From contig JAPUDW010000439.1 in NCBI GenBank assembly GCA_027492915.1, positions 1 through 33,545 on the forward strand: a stretch of DNA of 33,545 bases. The letters run 5' to 3'. The stretch's first letter is position 1; each line of letters begins with the position of its first letter. The notes beneath the pieces are model-generated. The model ran no database searches. It was given only the letters and a program-made list of their open reading frames with translations, and was not told where the DNA came from. Positions 7,384 to 14,383 of the stretch are shown here, piece by piece. The DNA comes from Bacteroidota bacterium. Its GTDB lineage: Bacteria; Chloroflexota; Anaerolineae; Aggregatilineales; Phototrophicaceae. Both the position numbers and the translations under genes were made by a program.

Positions 7384-8094
7384 ATGCGCCTCCACCTCAT
7401 TCGCCACGCCGATCCTGACTATGAGAATGATAAATTGACCTCTGCCGGTGAATTAGAAGCTGCGGCCTTAGCGAGGCGACTTGCTTCGTATCATCTGGAT
7501 GCAATCTATTCATCGCCCATGCCTCGAGCCCACATGACAGCCCAATACACGGCTGACTTACTTAAACTCAAAATCAACATCGAACCGTGGGCTATTGAAG
7601 TACAGGGCTGGCACTACCCCGCTATCGTGGAAGACGGTGAAGCTATACCTGTCTGGGACATCCCCGGCGAAATTCTGCGTGCTGATCCTGCCTTCTTCGA
7701 CCTTGATCGCTGGTGCCATACACCTCCGCTGGATTCCCCGCGCATCCGCGAAGATTATGCTGCCCTCTCAGCATCCATCGACAAACTCGTTGCCCTATAT
7801 GGCTACCACCGTGAAGGCCGCCGCTATCGGATTATCAATCACGACCGCCGTCAAATAGCACTCTTTTGTCATAACGGCACTGCCCTCGCCGTTTTGGCAC
7901 ATCTACTCTGCGCCCCGCCTCCGCTCATCTGGTGCAGTTTCTGGCACGCACCCAGTTCGGTAACCACCATCTTATTCGAGGAGCGCAGCGTGGAATGGGC
8001 AGTTCCTCGCGCACTTTCTGTGGCAGATGTTTCGCATCTTTACGAAGCACGTTTACCCGTACAACCGCGTGGAATTCGCGGCAACTACAGGTAG
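7384..8094 (+). CDS. Histidine phosphatase superfamily protein
   Basis: The protein has 236 residues. It starts at the ATG at 7384, 4 bases after the GDPD-like gene's stop; the longer open frame from 7267 overlaps that gene and is not needed. The N-terminal LIRHADPD motif carries the phosphorylated His8 with Arg7. SSPMPRAHMTA (about 43-53) supplies the second Arg, and a later FCHNGT gives the second catalytic His. This is the phosphoglycerate-mutase-like/acid-phosphatase branch. A middle region (about 75-130) rich in Trp, Pro and Asp is longer than in minimal members and may select the substrate. The family transfers phosphate through phospho-His. The substrate cannot be told from sequence. 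Tight linkage to a phosphodiesterase suggests sequential steps. Confidence 0.78.
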   Translation: MRLHLIRHADPDYENDKLTSAGELEAAALARRLASYHLDAIYSSPMPRAHMTAQYTADLLKLKINIEPWAIEVQGWHYPAIVEDGEAIPVWDIPGEILRADPAFFDLDRWCHTPPLDSPRIREDYAALSASIDKLVALYGYHREGRRYRIINHDRRQIALFCHNGTALAVLAHLLCAPPPLIWCSFWHAPSSVTTILFEERSVEWAVPRALSVADVSHLYEARLPVQPRGIRGNYR

Positions 8095-8250
8095 AGCTTT
8101 CAGCGATGTCAAGACGCACTGGACTATAGTACTCACCTCAAAACTCTCAATTTGCGCTATTCTTCACAAGGTTACAATGCATTAGGTTTTGTTTCCTTGT
8201 ATAGCCTAATTGTGAATCTTTACGCATTTCAAAATTGATTTGAACTTACG

Positions 8251-8511
8251 ATGAACCTATCGCCCCAATCGAAGATGAGTAGAAAGTATCACAAGTTGAA
8301 CGACATCAAACAAGCACTCAGTTTTCAACGCATCCTCACCAAAGACAATGGTCGCAAACTTGTGATCGGCGGCACAATGCTGCTTGTAATCGGCTTTATG
8401 TTCCTTCTAACGCAGCCTCATGTTAGCTATTACCGTGTCATCGGCATCATCGGCGCAGTCGAGCTTTTTATCGGCCTCGTCATGCACCAATCGTTCGAAA
8501 ACCCCAAATAG
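8251..8511 (+). CDS. Small membrane protein
   Basis: The protein has 86 residues: a basic cytosolic N-terminus, then two TM helices, about 37-53 (VIGGTMLLVIGFMFLL) and 62-78 (VIGIIGAVELFIGLVM). The start is uncertain; ATG 8251 and an in-frame ATG at 8275 are both possible and neither has a strong ribosome site. No family is recognised. It stands alone between the phosphatase gene and rplY, with about 155 and 220 bases on either side. Confidence 0.5.
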   Translation: MNLSPQSKMSRKYHKLNDIKQALSFQRILTKDNGRKLVIGGTMLLVIGFMFLLTQPHVSYYRVIGIIGAVELFIGLVMHQSFENPK

Positions 8512-8564
8512 CACAAGCAGCTTCTCATTTCGCACAACCAATACTGTCTTTGCCAACCATTCAG

Positions 8565-8596
8565 AAGTGCTGTCCGCTCCCTTCAGGGCAGCACTT
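8565..8596. other. Strong intergenic stem-loop
   Basis: AAGTGCTGTCC (8565-8575) pairs with GGGCAGCACTT (8586-8596) with one G-U, giving an 11-bp stem and a 10-base loop. No T-run follows on the + strand, so it is not a classic terminator. It may end the small membrane-protein transcript or be a structured leader element of rplY. Nothing else is evident between 8512 and 8732. Confidence 0.5.
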
Positions 8597-8732
8597 GGCA
8601 TTGACGAACGAACGCCCCACCATTAAAATGCTCCCATTCATAAAGTGAAATAAATAGCTGTCGTATATCCTAAAGGCGAATGGGGCGAATTCCTGAACGC
8701 TAATGGCTGACAGCCTAACAAGGAGTTCAATC

Positions 8733-9386
8733 ATGGCCGAAAATTTTGTTATTGAGGCGGAATCGCGACAGATCGTTGGTAAAAAAGTAAGCCAACTGCG
8801 CCGTCAAGGTATTGTTCCGGTTACTATTTACGGGCCAAAAGCCGCCCCTGTGAATCTTCAGATTCCATATCGCCCGCTTCAACTGGCTTTAATGAAGGCT
8901 GGTGGTACAAACCTGATCTCGATCAATGTCAACGGCAAATCCACACCGGTACTCGCCCGTGAAGTTCAGCGTGATATTCTCCGCAACGACATCATGCATG
9001 TCGATTTCTTCGCCGTAGACATGACCGCCAAGATCACCATTGACGTGCCACTGCACTTCACCGGTGAAAGCGCTGCTGTCAACAGCAAGCGTGGTATTCT
9101 GGTCACGGGTCCCACAACCATCTCAATTGAAACCCTGCCCAGCCACTTGATCAACCAGATTGAAATCAACATCTCCGACTTGAACGAAGTTGGCGACTCG
9201 ATCCACGTCCGCGACCTCAAGCTGGACTCAGAAATCACCGTCCTCAACGACCCCGAAGAAATGATCGCTCGTATTTCGCAGCCGGCAGCCGCCCGCTCTG
9301 AAGAAGATGCAGCCGCTGAAGAAGCAGCCGCAGGTGAAGTTGAGATCATCAAGAAGGGTAAAGCTGACGAGGAAGACGCCGGCTAG
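8733..9386 (+). CDS. rplY: 50S ribosomal protein bL25, CTC form
   Basis: The protein has 217 residues. The ATG at 8733 was chosen for its AAGGAG site (8719-8724); the longer frame from 8703 adds ten residues without support. The N-terminal L25 domain (about 1-90: R-x-x-VGKK-x-x-LRRQGIVPVTIYG) binds 5S rRNA at the central protuberance of the large subunit. Residues about 95-185 are the second beta domain that makes the longer general-stress form (CTC/TL5). It ends in an acidic, Ala/Glu-rich tail of about 30 residues, common in this form. It is monocistronic here with its own downstream terminator and converges on gyrA. Confidence 0.92.
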   Translation: MAENFVIEAESRQIVGKKVSQLRRQGIVPVTIYGPKAAPVNLQIPYRPLQLALMKAGGTNLISINVNGKSTPVLAREVQRDILRNDIMHVDFFAVDMTAKITIDVPLHFTGESAAVNSKRGILVTGPTTISIETLPSHLINQIEINISDLNEVGDSIHVRDLKLDSEITVLNDPEEMIARISQPAAARSEEDAAAEEAAAGEVEIIKKGKADEEDAG

Positions 9387-9407
9387 TCCCGCTCCAAATC
9401 TGCAACC

Positions 9408-9437
9408 AAAAACGGGACGAATACACGTCCCGTTTTT
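9408..9437 (+). terminator. Terminator of rplY
   Basis: AAAAACGGGACG (9408-9419) pairs with CGTCCCGTTTTT (9426-9437) around a 6-base loop. The A and T tails make it functional in either direction, but it stands directly after rplY. Confidence 0.88.
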
Positions 9438-9457
9438 ATTTCCCATTTTCTGCACAA

Positions 9458-9484
9458 ATAAAAAGGGCGGTCTTGCAACCGCCC
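9458..9484 (-). terminator. Terminator of gyrA
   Basis: GGGCGGT (9465-9471) pairs with ACCGCCC (9478-9484). Read on the minus strand, the stem is followed by TTTTTATTT (9464-9456). It lies 31 bases past the gyrA stop. Confidence 0.85.
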
Positions 9485-9514
9485 ACTGTTCATCAACCTA
9501 TCGAAACGATGAGC

Positions 9515-12022
9515 CTAGCTCGTACCGTTCGCACTTGCATCGGGCATATCCGGTGTCGCGTCATCCTCGCCGCTTACTTCAACTTCAGGCTCAGCAGTCA
9601 TAATCGCCACGCCCACCACCTCATCGCCGTCATACAAGTCCATCAGCGTGACGCCTTGCGTGCTGCGTCCTGTTTCACGTATCTGGTTGAGCCGTGTGCG
9701 TAGCACAATACCATACATCGTAATGAGCATAATATCATCATTCTCATTGATGCAGCGTACACTTACAATCGGGCCAGTCTTTTCATTACGTGCCAGAGTT
9801 CGCACGCCTAATCCATAACGCCCCTGCTGCCGGTATTCGCTCAGTTCCGTCCGTTTGCCGTAACCATTCTTCGTCACCACCAGCATATGCGTGTGGGCTT
9901 CATCCACTACATCCATACCCGCAACCATATCGTCATCGAGCTTAATCGCATGAACGCCACCTGCTGGCCGTCCCATCACGCGCACATCAGACTCATGGAA
10001 GCGGATGCTCTGGCCGCCTTCTGTCACGAGAATTACATCTTGGTCACCGTCCGAGTACTTCACCCAACCCAGATAATCATCAGGCTCAAGTCCCATCGCG
10101 ATCAAACCGCTCGGTCGCACCGCGGCAAACTCATCGAGCGTCACGCGCTTAATGCGTCCGCGCTTGGTCGCCATCACAAAGTGACCGTCCAACTCAAACG
10201 AGTCAACCGGCAGCACCGCTGTAATCTGTTCATCAGCTTCCAAATTCAGGATGGTATGGATCAATGTACCCTTATTCGAACGTCCCGTTTCAGGGATATG
10301 GAATGCGCGTTCCGAGTACACTTTGCCCTTATCGCTAAAGAACAGCAGGTGCGCAAGGCTGTTACACGCGAAGATGTCCACCAGCGCATCTTCTTCCTTC
10401 GTTGTCATCCCTGTGACGCCTTTACCACCACGTCGCTGCGCTCGGTAAGCCGATGCCGGTACACGTTTGATGTAGCCACGCCCCGTCATCGAAATAACAA
10501 CTTCTTCTTCGCGTACCAGATCAGCTTCGTTGAAGTCTGTCAGCACACCATAAAGAATTTCGGTATTACGCTCGTCGCCATACTGTTCCGATAACAGTTC
10601 CACATCCGCACGAATCAACGCAAGAATCTTTTCTGGCGAAGCCAGCAAGTCTTCCAAATACGTAATCCGCATCATCACCTCGTCAAACTCTTCCTGAATC
10701 TTCTGGCGTTCCAACGCCGCCAACCGTCGCAGTTGCATTTCCAAAATAGCGACCGACTGCGCTTCACTCAGGTCAAACCGCTGCATCAGGTTCGTACGCG
10801 CCGAATCAACATCGTCCGCTGCGCGAATGGTTTGGATAATGGCATCAAGGCTCGAAAGCGCCTTCAACAACCCTTCCAGAATATGTGCCCGTGCTTGCAA
10901 TTTCCGCAGTTCAAATTGCGAACGCCGCACAATCACGTCATAACGGTGCTCGACATAAATCTGGAGGCAGCGTTTCAAACCCAATGTGCGCGGCTCATTA
11001 TTCACCAGCGCCAACATCTGGATACTAAAGCTGCTCTGCAAGCCGGTATACTTATAAAGTTGGTTGAGTACAGTCTTAGGCTGTGCGCCGTACTTCAACT
11101 CAACCACCATCCGCATACCATTCCGGTCAGATTCATCGCGTAGGTCAGAAACGTGTGGCAATCTGCCCTCACGCACTAACTCGACAATCCGTTCGAGAAT
11201 CAGTGTCTTGCTAACTTGGTACGGAATCGAGTTAAAGACAATCCGGTAGCGGTCGCCTTTCATCTCCTCGAACTCCGCCCCTGCCCGCATAATCACCCGC
11301 CCCTTGCCTGTCGCGTAGGCTTCTTTCAGCTCATCGCCCACTACAATCTGCGCGCCGGTCGGGAAGTCCGGCCCGTGTACAAACTGCATCAGTTCATCCA
11401 CCGTAATGTCATCAATCCGGTGATTGTTATCAATAATGTGGATAATCGCCTGTGAGAGTTCACGCAAGTTGTGCGGTGGAATGCTTGTCGCCATACCAAC
11501 GGCGATACCACTCGCCCCGTTCAACAGCAGGTTCGGCAAACGCGACGGCAGCACACTCGGCTCTTGTGTCGTACCATCATAATTATCAACAAAGTCGACC
11601 GTATCCATATTCAGGTCGGTTAGCATTTCTTCCGCCATACGTGCCAACCGCGCCTCGGTGTAACGCATCGCCGCAGGGCTGTCACCGTCTACGCTACCGA
11701 AGTTACCCTGTCCGTCAACCAGCGGATACCGCAGCGAGAAGTCCTGCGCCATACGTGCCATCGAATCGTAAACTGCCGTATCACCATGAGGATGATACTT
11801 ACCCAGCACATCACCAACGATACGAGCGCTTTTCTTATAGGCCGTATTCGCCCGAATACCCAGATCGTACATCGCGTACAAAATTCTCCGGTGTACCGGC
11901 TTCAAACCATCGCGCGCATCGGGCAGCGCACGCGCCACGATCACGCTCATCGCATAATCGAGGTAGCTCCCACGCATTTCTTCATTGATGTTTACAGGAC
12001 GAATTTGACCAATATCCACCAT
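9515..12022 (-). CDS. gyrA: DNA gyrase subunit A
   Basis: The protein has 835 residues. It is the breakage-reunion subunit of gyrase, the cytoplasmic type IIA topoisomerase that introduces negative supercoils together with GyrB. The winged-helix core carries the catalytic Tyr121 in [10 protein letters not shown], the quinolone region [16 protein letters not shown] (Thr82 where E. coli has Ser83, Asp86 conserved) and a coiled-coil arm at about 365-450. The C-terminal pinwheel has a GyrA-box QRRGGKG, which marks gyrase rather than topoisomerase IV. The tail of about 25 residues is acidic, known in other GyrA proteins to tune wrapping. ATG 12022 begins [12 protein letters not shown], the usual GyrA opening. 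No gyrB is in the window, so the gene stands alone. Confidence 0.97.
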   Translation of the reverse strand: MVDIGQIRPVNINEEMRGSYLDYAMSVIVARALPDARDGLKPVHRRILYAMYDLGIRANTAYKKSARIVGDVLGKYHPHGDTAVYDSMARMAQDFSLRYPLVDGQGNFGSVDGDSPAAMRYTEARLARMAEEMLTDLNMDTVDFVDNYDGTTQEPSVLPSRLPNLLLNGASGIAVGMATSIPPHNLRELSQAIIHIIDNNHRIDDITVDELMQFVHGPDFPTGAQIVVGDELKEAYATGKGRVIMRAGAEFEEMKGDRYRIVFNSIPYQVSKTLILERIVELVREGRLPHVSDLRDESDRNGMRMVVELKYGAQPKTVLNQLYKYTGLQSSFSIQMLALVNNEPRTLGLKRCLQIYVEHRYDVIVRRSQFELRKLQARAHILEGLLKALSSLDAIIQTIRAADDVDSARTNLMQRFDLSEAQSVAILEMQLRRLAALERQKIQEEFDEVMMRITYLEDLLASPEKILALIRADVELLSEQYGDERNTEILYGVLTDFNEADLVREEEVVISMTGRGYIKRVPASAYRAQRRGGKGVTGMTTKEEDALVDIFACNSLAHLLFFSDKGKVYSERAFHIPETGRSNKGTLIHTILNLEADEQITAVLPVDSFELDGHFVMATKRGRIKRVTLDEFAAVRPSGLIAMGLEPDDYLGWVKYSDGDQDVILVTEGGQSIRFHESDVRVMGRPAGGVHAIKLDDDMVAGMDVVDEAHTHMLVVTKNGYGKRTELSEYRQQGRYGLGVRTLARNEKTGPIVSVRCINENDDIMLITMYGIVLRTRLNQIRETGRSTQGVTLMDLYDGDEVVGVAIMTAEPEVEVSGEDDATPDMPDASANGTS

Positions 12023-12071
12023 AGCAGCTTTTATTCCCTGAAACTAATCAGGCGAGGATTAGCCATCGCCC

Positions 12072-12293
12072 TTATTTCCCAAATCGAAGCTTGGACATTA
12101 TCCCAATCGCTTGCCAACATATCCCAAATGAAAGTAGGCAAATGACTGCTTTCAACCTTTAAATTATACGATAAAATGGCTTAAAAAGCGAGGGTATCGC
12201 AATTCTGTATCCCAAATGCTAATAGATTTATCCCAAAAAGATTGGGAAATCCCACATGAGTCTTTGCTCATGTTGTAAAATGTGGGAAATAAA
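12072..12293. promoter_or_regulatory. Array of TATCCCAA-type motifs and nested inverted repeat
   Basis: The word T-A/T-TCCCAA(A/T) occurs at 12075-12084, 12099-12107, 12119-12129, 12208-12217 and 12229-12238. The same core is inverted at 12241-12250, and related forms lie at 12247-12257 and, inverted, 12280-12290. The CCC cores are 24, 21, 21 and 19 bp apart inside two sub-clusters, about two helical turns. ACATGAG (12254-12260) and CTCATGT (12267-12273) form a hairpin within the last pair. The array fills the divergent region between gyrA and a TPR gene. It looks like a set of operators for a cooperatively binding factor; the factor is not known. Confidence 0.5.
12163..12168 (-). promoter_or_regulatory. 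Candidate gyrA -10 box
   Basis: A perfect TATAAT on the minus strand, 140 bases before the gyrA ATG. The -35 region at the right spacing is poor (CGCTTT-like). Three copies of the TATCCCAA motif lie between this box and gyrA, and others lie upstream of it. Confidence 0.4.
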
Positions 12294-12309
12294 CGATAGG
12301 CATATATCA

Positions 12310-13476
12310 ATGCACCATCAAACAATCGTACATAACCACAATATCCATCATAAATCTGCATCCAAACATGCCTCTAAATGTGTATTAGTCGTACTGTTTT
12401 TGCTCATGGTTAGCTTCCATCAACCTGCCCTCGCCCAAGATGACAAAACGGTTTACGTCGAAATCTTTGCTGGCCTAGAACAACCACCTATTTTCGATGC
12501 GCTAATGAATCTCCTTGAAACAAAAATCGAAGAAAAAGGCTTTTCATTATCCGTTTTCTCAGGCATGGTGGACGAACGACCAGAGAATTACACGCTTGCG
12601 GTCAATGTACATCAGCAGAGCGCGAAAGCCTCAATCCTCTTTCGAACTTCAAGAGATGGTGAACTCTCAAAATCGCCCATTCTGTATCCAGATGATATAG
12701 GACCTTTATGTTGCAACGGGCTTAAAGGCTTTATGTTCAACACTTTTTCCATTAATGCGGATACTATGGATGGAATTGCAAGTTTCATCGCAGGTCTTGG
12801 TCTCTATCAGGTTGGCGATTATGAAGGGTGTGAACAAGAACTAAGTTATGCATACGGGGCTGTACCGCCCAGTTCGATTGACAAAAGCGTCAACACTATT
12901 CAAAGTTACATCAACTTCTATCGAGCAAATTGCGCCATAATGCGCGATGATCTTGAAATGGCAATGGAATTACTTGCATCCTCAAAACCTATTGGATCAG
13001 TAATTAATCTTGCATGGGTATATCTCCAACTAGGCGAAATCGACAAAGCACTCGAACTCATAAAAAACTTAGAGGCGTATAATAATTGGGATTTATTAGC
13101 CCGCCGCGCCCAGCTCTACAACCTCGCCTTCCGCTACGATGATGCCATCATCGACCTCAACACCGCCCTTGAACTCTCCCCTGCCGACCCTACCCTCTAC
13201 ACCCTGCGCGGTCAAACCTACCTGCTCCTCTACGAATGGGATGCCGTTCTCGCCAACTACAATAAAGCCCTAGAACTCGATCCCACCTACGCAGATGCCT
13301 TTTACTTTCGCGGTATCCTCTACTACTCGATCCTCCAAACCGGTCAGGAGATGTACACTGCCGCCCTCGCCGACTTCCAGCGTTACCTTGAACTCGCGCC
13401 GGATGGTGCATATGCCGGCGAAGCTGCCCGTTACGCAGATGACATCCAAACCCAAATTAACGCACTCAACAATTAA
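12310..13476 (+). CDS. Secreted or membrane-anchored TPR protein
   Basis: The protein has about 388 residues from ATG 12310. The frame also opens at ATG 12256, but that codon sits inside an inverted repeat and would put 18 more residues before the signal peptide. A His- and Lys-rich n-region is followed by a hydrophobic core (CVLVVLFLLMVSF) and a likely cleavage after PALA. Residues about 55-150 form an unassigned alpha/beta domain. The C-terminal half holds four or so tetratricopeptide repeats with clear A-x-x-L-x-x-Y and ALELDP turns, the last ones Ala- and Pro-rich. TPRs bind proteins, so a scaffold role outside the membrane is likely, but the function is unknown. Base composition shifts near 13090, where codons become GC-richer. 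Confidence 0.72.
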   Translation: MHHQTIVHNHNIHHKSASKHASKCVLVVLFLLMVSFHQPALAQDDKTVYVEIFAGLEQPPIFDALMNLLETKIEEKGFSLSVFSGMVDERPENYTLAVNVHQQSAKASILFRTSRDGELSKSPILYPDDIGPLCCNGLKGFMFNTFSINADTMDGIASFIAGLGLYQVGDYEGCEQELSYAYGAVPPSSIDKSVNTIQSYINFYRANCAIMRDDLEMAMELLASSKPIGSVINLAWVYLQLGEIDKALELIKNLEAYNNWDLLARRAQLYNLAFRYDDAIIDLNTALELSPADPTLYTLRGQTYLLLYEWDAVLANYNKALELDPTYADAFYFRGILYYSILQTGQEMYTAALADFQRYLELAPDGAYAGEAARYADDIQTQINALNN

Positions 13477-13496
13477 ACCTTATCAATTGACTGTAA

Positions 13497-13515
13497 GGGC
13501 GCAAGGTTTGCGCCC
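13497..13515 (+). terminator. Hairpin after the TPR gene
   Basis: GGGCGCAA (13497-13504) pairs with TTGCGCCC (13508-13515) across a 3-base loop. It lies 20 bases after the TPR gene's stop. The following sequence is A-rich without a T-run, so it may only be a transcript-end stabiliser. Confidence 0.4.
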
Positions 13516-13519
13516 CAAA

Positions 13520-14370
13520 TATACCTACAATATTTGCCACCAAACCATTTCCTAACCATCTACCAACCCTTCACACTCAATTTCTCTCTCATTTCGGTTA
13601 GCAAACTCGTCGCTTAAGAGTTACATTTTGGTCACCCTTAACCCAAACATGTGTGCTATTCTATTTTTGGTAGTGGTCAACCTACAGCAGATACACAGGC
13701 ACAAACTTTGCTTTTATAAAGCATGTCTGTTTTCCCTTTTGCCATTATCCATAGCTTAACAAGCGCATATCGATCAGCAACGACAGCGGCGGCACACCTA
13801 TAACCATTTGCCGCCAAAGATTCGCAAAAATGAGGGAGTGAATTTGACTGTAGACTAACTTTTGCAGCAAACATTGCAGCAGCAGCCCCACTTGCCTTTT
13901 GCTGCATAGCTTCTGCTTTTGTCTGGAAACTTGAAACTTGTCACTTGCGACTTAAAACTACTGATTGGCAATCTTGGCGGCGGCACACGTATTGCCAGAA
14001 TCGCCACGCTTTTAGCCGGAGGAACCGCCGAATTGGCACAAAAAAGTCTTTGCCATTGCCGAAATCTATAGTGCCAATTTTGCCAAAGGTCATCAGTGAA
14101 GTTTCCGTTATAAACCCTTGGCTTTTCGCTCTTCCTTGGCCTGCTTGGCGATTCGTATTACAGCCTTGCCATAAGCTGATGACTGGAGACTGAAAGCTGA
14201 CGACTTTGGATGGAGCTAAAAGCCAACCGCTAACTGCCAAAAGCTACCAATATTTGCAACATTTTAGACTTTTGCGACATTAGTATCTGGCTATGTACAC
14301 ATTGAACGGCACTATAGCGTTCCCATTTCAAATGATGTACAACCTTATCCAGAACTATTTTTCAAATCCC
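13520..14370. other. Non-coding stretch with degenerate short repeats
   Basis: No convincing gene is found in about 850 bases. The frames that stay open on either strand are short, start poorly and have low-complexity or atypical translation. The DNA holds degenerate words: AACTTGAAACTTGTCACTTGCGACTT around 13929-13954, AGCTGATGACTGGAGACTGAAAGCTGACGACTT around 14174-14206, a 12-base word GCGGCGGCACAC twice (13786-13797 and 13977-13988), and AATTGGCAC (about 14031) facing GTGCCAATT (about 14071). Decayed repeat-rich spacer is the likeliest reading. The promoter of the downstream acylase gene should lie at its right end. Confidence 0.5.
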
Positions 14371-14383
14371 GCTTGGAGCATAT

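Noticed and set aside
9887..10594. 235-codon open frame on the + strand opposite gyrA
   Set aside because: It is antisense to conserved gyrA sequence and has a His/Arg-rich low-complexity translation, a codon-bias shadow.
13677..13907. Open frame on the minus strand, 76 codons, Ala/Cys-rich
   Set aside because: No ribosome site or recognisable motif. The translation comes from short degenerate words that repeat in this stretch, so it is most likely a chance frame.
13941..14240. Open frames on both strands, 82-99 codons
   Set aside because: Overlapping frames in repeat-rich DNA with odd composition and no start signal or family match.
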